A stretch of 64,000 nt of DNA from Streptomyces resistomycificus (GTDB lineage: Bacteria > Actinomycetota > Actinomycetes > Streptomycetales > Streptomycetaceae). Of this stretch, positions 40,063 through 50,500 are shown piece after piece (the first letter of the stretch is position 1; each line of letters begins with the position of its first letter). The notes below the pieces were generated by a model. That model made no database searches. It was not told the DNA's origin and saw only the letters and a program-made list of their open reading frames with translations. The DNA is taken from NCBI RefSeq assembly GCF_001514265.1, contig NZ_KQ949009.1, positions 16,135 through 80,134 on the forward strand, read 5' to 3'. A program made the position numbers and the translations under genes.

Positions 40063-40357
40063 ACCCGGCCCGTCCCACGCCGACTTGATGCGGCGCGACC
40101 CGTCCGGTGATGCGCTGCGGCCCGTCCGGTGGTGCGGCGTGACCCGCCCGCACCACGCGGGTCGCGGCCCGCCGACGGGCTCGCGGACCTGACCGGGACG
40201 CCGCTGCCCACCGCTTCGCGGGCCCGCCCCCCCCACGTCTCGCCGGCGCCCGCGCGGCACCTGAAGAGGCCGGCCGAAGGGGAACGACACCGACCGCCGC
40301 CCGGGTGCGGCCCGGGCGTGCTCGGTCCACGCCCGAAAAGACACTCTGAGTTGGGAG

Positions 40358-41086
40358 ATGAAGGCTTTGACGGGCGCTGTGAGAACCGCGAGCAGATACA
40401 AGGCGAGGTCGGGGGACAACAGCGGTGAGCCGGCGCAGCGCGATGTGGTCCTGTCCTTCGTGGGGACACAGGCCACAGTGCAGAAGTCGGGGATGATCTT
40501 TCCGCAGAACCTGCCGGAGCGGTCCTGGGAGCGGATCGGGACCAACCTGCGCGAGCTGATGGACTCCTCGGCGTGGTGGCTCGCCGACTGGCTGATCTAC
40601 GGGGAGACCACCTACGGGTGGCGGCGCTACAAGGAGGCGATCGAGCGGACCGGGCTCGACTACCAGACGCTGCGCAACTACGCGTGGGTGGCCCGGCGGT
40701 TCGAGCACCACCGCAGGCGCGACAGCCTCAGCTTCGCCCACCACGCCGAGGTGACCCGCCTGTCGCCGCCGGAGCAGGACTACTGGCTGCGCAAGGCCGA
40801 ACAGCAGAAGTGGTCGCGCAACGAACTGCGCAAGGCGGTCCGCGCCAGCCTGGCCGTGCAGAGCGACACCGCCGAGGTCGCTGCGGGCGGCGGCGAGAAG
40901 CAGGAGGTGCCCCGGCTGGCGGAGCCGGTGGCCGCCGACAAGCGCCCGCAGAAGGTCACCACCCTCACCATCGAGCTGTCCGCGGGCCAACTGGAGTACT
41001 ACTCGAAGGCCGCTGCCGCGCACGGTCTGCCCGTCGACAAGTGGGTGACCCAGGTCCTCGAGACCGCCGACCGGCAATCCGCCTGA
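40358..41086 (+). CDS. LmbU-family transcriptional regulator
   Basis: A 242-residue protein similar to LmbU, the lincomycin-cluster activator. The hallmark segment NLRELMDSSAWWLADWLIYGETTYGWRRYKEAIERTGLDYQTLRNYAWVARRFE (about 65-120) forms the helix-turn-helix region, followed by SFAHHAEVTRLSPPEQDYWLRKAEQQKWSRNELRKAVRASL. The N-terminus and a Lys/Ala-rich linker are variable. It sits directly upstream of the NRPS genes, which are its probable targets. The preceding 295 bp show GC-rich repeats (CCCGTCCGGTGATGCG type) and no gene. Confidence 0.85.
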   Translation: MKALTGAVRTASRYKARSGDNSGEPAQRDVVLSFVGTQATVQKSGMIFPQNLPERSWERIGTNLRELMDSSAWWLADWLIYGETTYGWRRYKEAIERTGLDYQTLRNYAWVARRFEHHRRRDSLSFAHHAEVTRLSPPEQDYWLRKAEQQKWSRNELRKAVRASLAVQSDTAEVAAGGGEKQEVPRLAEPVAADKRPQKVTTLTIELSAGQLEYYSKAAAAHGLPVDKWVTQVLETADRQSA

Positions 41087-41087
41087 A

Positions 41088-41240
41088 GGCGCGCACCGCC
41101 CCAAGGCGCACCGCTCCACCCACCGCCCCGAGGCGCATCACCCCGAGGCGCACCACGCCGAAGCGCCCCCTCCCCAGGCGCAGCACCTTCAGGCGCATCA
41201 CCCGCACCCTCAGGCGCATCACCCGCACCCTCAGCGCGCG
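41088..41240. repeat. Degenerate GGCGCA(C/T)C repeats with a 21-bp doublet
   Basis: Many imperfect AGGCGCATCACC units lie after the LmbU-type gene; TCAGGCGCATCACCCGCACCC is repeated twice in succession near 41190-41231. This fills most of the 297-bp gap before the adenylation gene. No promoter element could be recognised. Confidence 0.7.
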
Positions 41241-41383
41241 CCCGCAGCCACACCACACCGACGCATACCGAGGCGCACCGGGGCGCACCGGGGCGCCGCG
41301 CCCCGACACGCCGGCCAGCCCCCTCCGCTCCCGGGTGGTGCGCGGCGGCCCGCCCGACCGGACACCTCTCACATCGGAGTCAG

Positions 41384-42973
41384 TTGATGATCCTTCAGGG
41401 AAAGCGGGTCGCCCTGCCCTCGGCACCCGTCGTCCACCGCCGGTTCGAGGCGCACGCGCGGGCCACCCCCGACGCCGTCGCCGTCTTCCACGCCGGCCGG
41501 CAGGTGACGTACGCGGAGCTGGACGTGCAGGCGAATCGTTTCGCGCACTTCCTCGCCGCGCGCGGACACGGCCCGGGCGCAAAGGTCGGCGTCTGTCTCG
41601 ACTACTCCGTCGACATGCTCGTGGCCATCCTCGGCACGCTGAAGGCCGGCGCGGCCTACGTCCCCTTCGACCCGGCCTACCCGGCGGCCCGGCTCCAGCT
41701 GCTGCTGGGCCAGGTCCCCGATCTCGCCCTGATCGTGGCCTCCCCGGCGACGGCCTCACTCATCGAGTCGGCAGCCGTCGACGTCATCGACCTCCAGAAG
41801 CTGTCCGGCCACCTGGCAGACCTTTCCGCGACCTGTCCCGACGTCACGGTCACCGGCGACGACATCTGCTACGCGGTCTTCACCTCCGGTTCGACCGGGA
41901 CACCGAAGCTGACCGCGGTGCGCCACGAGGGCTGGTTCAACCTGATGAACTGGCTGAGGCTCGAGTACGGCCTCGACCGGCGATCCCACAACCTGGTCGT
42001 CAGCGCCTTCGGGTTCGACCTCTCCCAACGCGCCCTGATGACACCGCTGTTCTGCGGCGCCACCCAGTACCTGATGGCGAGCCGCAACTTCGACGCCATG
42101 CTGGCCTACCGCATGCTGCGCGAGCACGACATCCGCATCGTGCACTGCGCGTCGAGCACCCTGTACCTGCTGGTGGACTGGGAGAGCGCACGGGGCGGTG
42201 ACGCGCTCGCCCGGCTCGACTACGTGCTCTTCGGCGGAGAGCCCCTGAAGACCGAACGCATCACCGACTGGGCGCGGCGCGAGGACAACACGTGCACCCT
42301 CCTGCACCAGTACGGCGTCGCCGAGTGCACGGACGTCGCCACGTCCTTTGACCTCGCCCACTACCGGCCCGGCGAACACGACATCGCACCGGTCGGCACG
42401 CCCGCCCACAACACCGACATCCACCTCCTCGACGAGCACCTGCACGCCGTCGCGGCGGGGGAGTACGGCGAGATCTGCATCTCCGGGGCCAGCGTCGGCG
42501 CGGGCTACCTCAACGGCACCGGCCCCGAGAACGAGAAGTTCACGGCGATCGACGTCGACGGCACACCGTGCAGGCTGTACCGCACGGGCGACCGCGGCTA
42601 CGTGAACGAGGCCGGCAACCTCGTCGTCCTGGGCAGGATCGACGCGCAGGTCAAGGTGCGCGGCATGCGCATCGACCCCACCGACATCGAGCGCGCGCTC
42701 GGCCGGCTGGCCGGCGTCAGGGAAGCCGCCGTGGTGATCACCTACACCGCCTCGGGCGAGGCGGAGCTGAACGCGTTCGTCGTCCCGGCGGGCGACGACC
42801 TCGCCGAGGACGACCTGCGCACCCGCCTCCTGCAGACGCTGCCACGGAACATGGTTCCGTCCAGGTTCCGAAACATTCTGCGAATTCCGCTCAGCCCGCA
42901 CGGAAAAGTGGACCGCGCGGCACTCGCCGACGCCTGCCGCAGCGAATACGCCGACAGCACCACGACGGCATAA
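41384..42973 (+). CDS. Stand-alone NRPS adenylation protein
   Basis: A 529-residue free A domain. A3 is FTSGSTGTPKLTAVRHEG, A4 FGFDLSQRALMTPLF, A5 HQYGVAECTDVATSF, A7 YRTGDRGYV, A8 RIDAQVKVRGMRIDPTDIE and A10 SPHGKVDRAAL. Pocket residues read by alignment to GrsA as about D-L-R-C-L-G-Q-D-V, which I cannot assign to an amino acid. It should load the free carrier protein encoded 36 bp downstream. This A-PCP pair plus the FAD enzyme at 43338 is a typical set-up for modifying an amino acid while tethered, to serve as starter unit for NRPS 1. Confidence 0.85.
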   Translation: MMILQGKRVALPSAPVVHRRFEAHARATPDAVAVFHAGRQVTYAELDVQANRFAHFLAARGHGPGAKVGVCLDYSVDMLVAILGTLKAGAAYVPFDPAYPAARLQLLLGQVPDLALIVASPATASLIESAAVDVIDLQKLSGHLADLSATCPDVTVTGDDICYAVFTSGSTGTPKLTAVRHEGWFNLMNWLRLEYGLDRRSHNLVVSAFGFDLSQRALMTPLFCGATQYLMASRNFDAMLAYRMLREHDIRIVHCASSTLYLLVDWESARGGDALARLDYVLFGGEPLKTERITDWARREDNTCTLLHQYGVAECTDVATSFDLAHYRPGEHDIAPVGTPAHNTDIHLLDEHLHAVAAGEYGEICISGASVGAGYLNGTGPENEKFTAIDVDGTPCRLYRTGDRGYVNEAGNLVVLGRIDAQVKVRGMRIDPTDIERALGRLAGVREAAVVITYTASGEAELNAFVVPAGDDLAEDDLRTRLLQTLPRNMVPSRFRNILRIPLSPHGKVDRAALADACRSEYADSTTTA

Positions 42974-43008
42974 CCGACCGGACCTTGATGACAACCGAAA
43001 GGACTGTG

Positions 43009-43245
43009 ATGATTGCCGACAGCGTGCACGCCATCTGGTGCCGGGAACTCGAACGCGACGACATCGCGGCCGACGACGACTTCTTCGCCCTCGGCGGCGA
43101 ATCCGTGATCATGGCCAGGATCCAGGGCGCCTTCATCGAGGAGCTGGGCGTCGAGGTCCCGATGGACCAGATGTTCCTCAACTCGACGGTCACGTCGATC
43201 TCCGCCCACATCGAATCCCTCGGTGCGGTGACCGGCAGCGTCTGA
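43009..43245 (+). CDS. Free peptidyl carrier protein
   Basis: A 78-residue carrier protein. The phosphopantetheine attachment motif reads DDFFALGGESVIMARIQ, with the modifiable Ser in GGES. AAAGGA lies five bases before the ATG at 43009, which decides it over the upstream ATG at 42988. It is the partner of the stand-alone A domain and probably presents the loaded amino acid to the FAD enzyme at 43338 before the first condensation domain takes it over. Confidence 0.9.
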   Translation: MIADSVHAIWCRELERDDIAADDDFFALGGESVIMARIQGAFIEELGVEVPMDQMFLNSTVTSISAHIESLGAVTGSV

Positions 43246-43337
43246 TGTCGTCCGCCGCGTCGGCGCAGCGCTTTACCCATGGAATTTCCGGCTACGGCCG
43301 CATTGTGTGAAAAAAACTACCTGGTAAGAGAGGCGCC

Positions 43338-44525
43338 ATGTACGACGTGATTGTCATAGGTGCCCGTTGTGCGGGTTCGCCGACGGCCATGCTTTTCGCG
43401 CGGCAGGGTTATCGCGTCCTGCTCCTGGAGAAAGCGCGCTTCCCGCAGGACACCCTGTCCTCGCACTACATCCACCAGCAGGGTGTGGCGCTGCTCAACC
43501 GGTGGGGGCTGCTCGACAGGCTCCGCGACGCGGGCTGCCGGCCGATCACCCGCCAGAGCTACGAGGCGCCCGGTGTCCGCGTCGACGGCTTCTCCCTGCC
43601 GATCGACGGCCTGCGCACCACCTACGCGCCCCGGCGCTACGTCCTCGACCCGATCCTCGCGGACGGCGCGGTGGCCGCCGGGGTGGAGTTCAGGGAGTCC
43701 TGCGCGGTCAACGACCTGCTCTTCGAGGACGACCGGGTCGTCGGGGTGCGCTACACGACACCCGGCGGCGCCGAGGCCACCGACCGGGCACGCCTGGTCG
43801 TCGGCGCGGACGGCATGCGCTCGCTGGTGGCCCGCAAGGCCGGCGCGCCCAACGTCATCGAACACCCGCGGATGACCTGCACCTACTACAGCTACTGGGC
43901 CGGCGTCCCCGCACACTTCGAGCTGTACGAGCAGCCGGGGCGCTGGATCGGGGTCCTTCCCACCAACGACGACCTCACGCTGCTGATGGCGTACTTCCCC
44001 CAGGAGGACTTCTCCCACGTCCGCAAGGCGGTCGAACCCGCCTACCTCGACGCCTTCCGCACCACCGCGCCCGAACTGTACGAGCGGATGTCGGCCGGCG
44101 AGCGCGTGGAGCAGCTGTACGGCACCGGCCATCAGGAGAACTACTTCCGCAAGGCCTACGGGCCCGGGTGGGCGCTGGTCGGTGACGCGGTCAACCACAA
44201 GGACTCCATCACCGCCCGCGGCATCACCGAAGCCTTCGTCCAGGCCCAGTCGCTCACCGACCACATCGGGCAGCGCCTGCACGACGACGACGCGCTCAAG
44301 ACGGCGCTGCGCCGCTACGAGAACGACCTGGGCGACGAGGCCCTCAACCACTACCAGGGCGCCCTCAACGTGGCCGAGCTCAAGCCCGCCGGACGCGCGG
44401 GGATGCTGCAGAAACTCGTCGGCCACCAGGACCTGATCGACCGGTACTTCTCGACGCTGTCGGGGGCGTGCTCCATCGACGACTTCTACAACGACGAACT
44501 GCTGACCCTGCTCGACCAGAGCTGA
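43338..44525 (+). CDS. FAD-dependent oxidoreductase acting on the starter unit (predicted)
   Basis: A 395-residue FAD-dependent oxidoreductase of the geranylgeranyl-reductase/halogenase-like fold. FAD motif VIVIGARCAGSPTAMLFARQG is at the N-terminus, LVVGADGMRSLVARKAG (DG motif) near residue 155 and ALVGDAVNHKDSITARGITEAF (GD motif) near residue 280. There is no WxWxIP, so it is not a tryptophan halogenase. AGAGAGG lies upstream. Located between the free carrier protein and NRPS 1, it probably oxidises or hydroxylates the carrier-bound residue. Confidence 0.75.
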   Translation: MYDVIVIGARCAGSPTAMLFARQGYRVLLLEKARFPQDTLSSHYIHQQGVALLNRWGLLDRLRDAGCRPITRQSYEAPGVRVDGFSLPIDGLRTTYAPRRYVLDPILADGAVAAGVEFRESCAVNDLLFEDDRVVGVRYTTPGGAEATDRARLVVGADGMRSLVARKAGAPNVIEHPRMTCTYYSYWAGVPAHFELYEQPGRWIGVLPTNDDLTLLMAYFPQEDFSHVRKAVEPAYLDAFRTTAPELYERMSAGERVEQLYGTGHQENYFRKAYGPGWALVGDAVNHKDSITARGITEAFVQAQSLTDHIGQRLHDDDALKTALRRYENDLGDEALNHYQGALNVAELKPAGRAGMLQKLVGHQDLIDRYFSTLSGACSIDDFYNDELLTLLDQS

Positions 44526-44565
44526 GTGACGACCTGCTCCCTGGTTTGCCGATATTGGAGACACA

Positions 44566-47500
44566 ATGATCCCGTTGTCGTTCGCGCAGCGCCGGCTGTG
44601 GTTCGTGGACCGGTTCGAAGGCCCGTCGCCGACCTACAACGGCGCGTTCGCCCTGCGGCTGACCGGTGAGCTGGACGTGGCCGCGCTCAAGGCGGCACTG
44701 CACGATGTCGTCGACAGGCACGAGGTCCTGCGCACGGTGATCGTCGAGGACAACGACGGCGTCCCGCACCAGCAGGTGCTGGCCTCCACCCGCCGGCCCT
44801 TCCCCCTGCCCCTGGTCGAGGTCACCGAGCCCGAGCGGGCGGCGGCCGTCGACCAGGCGGCCACCGAGACCTTCGACCTGGCCGCCGACGTCCCGATCCG
44901 CGCCACCCTGCTGCGCACCGCGGCACGCGAGCACACCCTGGTCCTGGTGGTGCACCACATCGCCCTGGACGGCGAATCCCTCGGACCGCTGCTGCGCGAC
45001 CTCACCACCGCCTACTCCGCCCGCAGCCAGGGCGGCGCCCCGCAGTGGCAGCCGCTGCCGGTGCAGTACGCGGACTACACGCTGTGGCAGCAGGACGTCC
45101 TGGGCGACGAGAGTGACCCGGACAGCCTGGCGGCCAGGCAACTGGCCTACTGGCGCGAGGCCCTGGCCGACCTGGCGCAGCCGCTGGCCCTGCCCACCGA
45201 CCGCCCGCGGCCGCGGGCGATGAGCCCCCGCGGCGACCTGGTGAAGTTCCCCATCCACCCCGACCTGCTCACGGACGTGCAGAAGCTGGCCGCCCAGCAG
45301 GACACCACGGTGTCCATGGTCATGCAGTCGGCGCTGGCGGTACTCCTGCACCACCTCGGGTGCGGTGACGACGTGCCGCTCGGCGCGCCCATCGCCGGCC
45401 GCACCGACGAGGAACTGCGCGACCTCGTCGGGTTCTTCGTCAACACCTGGGTGCTGCGCGTCGACCTCTCCGGCAACCCGACCTTCCTCCAGCTGCTGCA
45501 GCGGGTGCGGGAGCGGGCCCTTGCCGCCTACGACCACCAGGACATGCCCTTCGAGCGGCTGGTGGAGCGGCTCAACCCGGACCGCTCCACCGCCTACCAC
45601 CCGTTCTTCCAGGTGATGCTCGCCTGGCAGGAACCCCTGGGAGAACTCGAGTTCGCCGGCCTCGACGTCACCTCCGAGACCCTCGAGACCAAGACGGCCA
45701 AGTTCGACCTGTTCTTCAACATGATCCCCGACGGCTCAGGCGGGGCGGGCGTGCGCCTGGAGTACGCCACCGACCTGTTCGACCGGTCCACGGTCGAGAC
45801 CCTCGCCCGGCGCTTCGTGCGCGTGCTGAGCGAGCTCGTGGCCGACTCCCAACGCCGTATCGGCGCCGTGGACGTCCTGGACGCGGACGAGCGGGAGCGT
45901 CTGCTCACCCGGTTCAACGACACCACCCAGGCGGTGCCCCAGCTGACGATCCCGCAGCTGTTCGAAAGCCAGGCGGCCGCGACACCCGACGCCCCGGCCG
46001 TCGTGTGCGACCAGCGGACGCTGACCTACCGGGAACTCGACGAGCGGGCCAACCAGATCGCCTGGGAACTGATCCGGCGCGGCGCCGGCCCGGAGGACCT
46101 GGTGGTGCTGGCGCTGCCGCGCACCGAAAACCTGGTGGCCGGCCTGCTCGGGATCCTCAAGTCCGGTGCCGGATACCTGCCGATGGACCCGCAGTACCTC
46201 GGCGCACGGGCGCAGAGCGTGCTGGCCGAAGCCCGGCCGCGGTTCGCGCTCACCGACACCGCCACCGCGCAGGACCTGCCGCCCCACGACATGTCGAGCA
46301 TCAACCTCGACGACCGCACGCACTGGGACACACCCCCGGCGGCACCCAGGGACGCGGACCGCGTCTCACCCCTGCGTCCGGACCACCTGGCGTACGTGAT
46401 GTACACCTCCGGCTCCACGGGCACCCCGAAGGGCGCGGCGATCACCCACCGCAACGTCGTCAACGGCGTGCAGGAACTGGTACGCGTCCTGGACGCGCCG
46501 CCCGGATGGCGGATGCTGGCCGGCACCTCGGTCAACTTCGACGTCTCGGTCTTCGAACTGCTGAGCACCCTGTCCACCGGCGGCAGCGCCGAAGTCGTGG
46601 CCAACGCACTCGCGCTGGGCGAGCGGGAGGGCTGGGACGGCCACGTGATCAGCGGCGTCCCCTCGGTCCTCGGGGAACTGGTGGGCCACCTGGACAAGAC
46701 GAGTGACGTACGCACCGTCGTCTTCGCGGGCGACGTGCTGCCGGCCCGCCTGGTACGCCAGGTCCGCGAGGCCCTGCCCGGCGTGCAGATCGTCAACTCC
46801 TACGGACAGAGCGAGAGTTTCTACGCCACCACCTTCTCCCTGCCCGCCTCCCGGCAGTGGGAACACAGCGACGTCGCACCCATCGGCACCCCGCTGGGCA
46901 ACATGCGTACCTACGTGCTGGGCCCCGGACTCCTCCCGGTCCCGCAGGGCGTGATCGGCGAACTGTACGTCGTCGGCACCTGCCTGGGCCGCGGCTACCA
47001 CGGCCACCCGGCCCTGACCGCCGAGCGCTACGTGGCCAGCCCCTTCGGCCCCGCGGGCGAGCGGATGTACCGCACGGGAGACCTGGCCCGCTGGAACGCC
47101 GACGGCCGGCTGGAGTGCGTCGGCCGCGGCGACGGCCAGGTCAAGGTGCGCGGCTTCCGCATCGAGACGGCCGAGGTCGAAGCGGCCGTCACCCGCCACC
47201 CCGGCATCAGCGAGGCCGTCGTCATCAGCCGCGAAGCGCCCTCCGGCGGGCGGCAACTGGTCGCCTACGTGGTGCACACCGGTGAGGGAGCCGTCGGAGA
47301 CGACGGCGCCGGCGGCATCGGCGACGTGGACGTGCAGTCCGGAGCCTCGGCCGCCGAACTGCGCAAGTTCGTCGCCGCACGGCTGCCCGACTACATGGTG
47401 CCCTCCGCCTTCGTCGCCCTGGGCCGGCTGCCGCTGGGACCGACCGGCAAGCTGGACCGCTCGCAGCTGCCCGAACCGGAGTTCGCGGGCGAGGCCTACC

Positions 47501-50500
47501 GCCCGCCGCGCACCGACGCCGAGAAGACCGTCACCGCGGTGTACGCGGACGTCCTGGGTGTGGAACGGGTCGGCATCGACGACGACTTCTTCGCGGTGGG
47601 CGGGGACAGCCTGCGCTCCATCCAGGTGGTGGCCCGCGCCAGAGCGAAGGGCCTGAACCTCACCACCCGCGAGATCTTCGAGTGCCGCACGGCGGCCCGG
47701 CTGGCCGAGGTGGCCTCCGCCCGCCGGGAGCGGGTGCCCGCACTCGCCGAGGAGGAGGGCGGCGGCGTCGGCCCGATGCCGCTGCAGCCGGTCGCCCGGC
47801 ACGTCTTCGAGCACGGCGGCACAACGGACCGCTTCGCCATGTCCATCGTCCTGGAACTGCCCGCGGACATCGACGCGAGCGGCCTGGCCGCCACCCTGGA
47901 CGCCGTCCTGGACCGCCACGACCTGCTGCGCGCCCGGCTGGTACCCGGCGAGGAGCTCTCCCTCACCGTGCGCCCCACGGGCAGCGTGCGGGCGGCCGAC
48001 CTGATCCGCCGGGTGCCCTGCGAGGGCCGGTGGCAGGATCCGGACGCGCTCCAGGCGGCGAAGGCGGAACTGGACGACGCGGTCGGCCGCCTCGACCCGC
48101 AGGCCGGGACCATGGCGGACTTCGTCTGGTTCGCCCCCGACTCGGGCGCCGGCCGGCTGCTGGTGGTACTGCACCACCTGGTGGTGGACGGCGTCTCCTG
48201 GCGCATCCTCATGTCGGACCTCGCCGAGGCCTGGCAGCAGGTCCGATCCGGCCGCACCCCGAAGCTGCCCGCGGTCGGCACCTCCGCCCGCCGCTGGGCG
48301 TCGGCGCTCGACAACGAGGCGTTCTCCCCGCAGCGGGAAGCGGAACTGGCGTACTGGCGCGACCTGCTCGAAGCGCCCAACCCCCCGCTGGGCAGCCGGG
48401 CGTTCGACCCGGCCCTCGACACGATGTCCACCCTCGACACCGTGCGCGTGCAACTGCCCGCCGAAGTCACCGAGGCCGTGCTGACCCGGCTACCCGCCGC
48501 GTTCAAGGCAACCGGCACCGACGTGCTGCTCGCCGCGCTCGCCCTGGCCGTCGACCGATGGCGCGGCAGCGGCCGCTCGACCCTCGTGCGGCTTGAAGGA
48601 CACGGCCGCGAGGAGGACGTCGTACCCGGCGCCGACCTCTCCCGCACCGTCGGCTGGTTCACCAGCATGTACCCGGCCCGCATCGACGTGCAGGACGTGG
48701 ACGCGGCCGACGTGCTGGCGGGCGGCCCCGCGGCCGCCACGGCGATCAAACGGGTCAAGGAACAGCTGCGCCAGGTCCCCGACAAGGGCATCGGCTACGG
48801 ACTGCTGCGCTACCTCAACCCGGAGACCGCCGAACAGCTCGCCCCCTACCCGGCGCCCCAGATCGGGTTCAACTACCTCGGCCGGATCTCCGACACCGAC
48901 GTGCCCGAACACCTGCGCGCCGACGGGTGGGGGCCGGCGTCCTGGTCCGCCGAACTGATCCCGGCACCCGACCCGGACCTGCCCGCACTGTCCGCGCTGG
49001 AGGTCAACTCCGTCGTCACCGACACCGCCGACGGCCCCCGCCTGCAGACCGTGTTCATGTTCCCCACCGGCGTGCTCTCCCGCGAACGGACCTCCGAACT
49101 GGCCGCGCTGTGGGTCGAGATGCTGCACGGCATGGCCGCGCACGCCGCCCGACCGCTGATCGGCGGGCTCACCCCCTCCGACGCCCCGCTGGTCACGGTG
49201 CGCCAGCACGAGATCGACGACTGGGAGGAGCGCTACGGCCGGCTGGTCCAGGTGTGGCCGCAGGCCCCGGGACAGTCCGGCATCCAGTTCCAGGCCGCGC
49301 TCGCCGACGGCACCTTCGACGTCTACCACATGCAGTTCGTACTGCACCTGTCCGGACACGTGGACCCGCAGCGCATGCGGGCGGCCGGACAGGCGCTCCT
49401 TGAGCGCTATCCGAACCTGCGCTCCGCGTTCCTCGCCGGAGCCGACGGCGATCCCCTCCAGATCGTCGCCGACCACGTCAAGCTGCCCTGGCGCCACACC
49501 GACCTGACCGGCCGCAGCGAAGCCGAGCAGAACACGGCACTCGACACCGCCCTCGCCCAGGACCGGGCCGACCAACTCGACCCCACCCGGCCGCCGCTGC
49601 TCCGCCTGGCCCTGCTCACCTGCGGGCCGCAGCACGCCAAACTCGTCATCACAGCCCACCACACCCTCTTCGACGGCTGGTCCTCCCCGCTGGTGATCAA
49701 GGACCTGGTCCGCCTGTACGCCGGCGAGGAGCCGGCCCCGGTCCGCAGCTACGGCGACTACCTGGCCTGGCTGTCCGGACAGGACCGTGAGGCGTCGGCC
49801 GCCCGGTGGAAGGACGAACTCGCCGGATTCGACCAGCCGACCCTCCTGGCCGCCGGCCGTGCCCAGAAGGGGGAGGCCTCCCGCCTCGGACGGGTCGAGG
49901 TGCCGCTCTCCATCGACCAGGGCCGCGAACTCGCCCGGCGCGCCGCGGAACTCGGCGTCACCCTGAACACGCTCCTGCAGGGCGCGTGGGCGGTCCTGCT
50001 CTCCAAGCTGACCGGGCAGCACGACGTGGTCTTCGGCGCCGCCGTCAACGGCCGCCCCGCCGACCTGGTCGGCTCCGACGAGATGGTCGGCCTGTTCATC
50101 AACACCCTGCCGACCAGGGTGGGGTGCCGGCCGAACCAGACCGTGGGCGAGGTCATCACCGATCTGCAGGACCGGCAGATCTCCCTGCTCGACCACCACT
50201 CCTACGGCCTGGCCGACATCCAGCGCGGCGTCGGGCTGCCCGCCCTGTTCGACACGATCGTCGTGTTCGAGAACTATCCGATCGACCGCGAGGGCATCGT
50301 CGAGGCGAACGACTCGGCGGGCTTCAGCATCGACGCCATCCGGCCGTTCGCGGGCTCGCACTACCCGCTCACCCTCAACTCCTCCGACCCCTACCTGCGC
50401 CTGTCCCTCGACTACCAGACCAACCTCTTCGAACGCGACGCGGCCCAGGAGATCGCCGCCCGCCTCGTGCGGGTCCTGGAACAGGTCCTCAAGGACCCCA

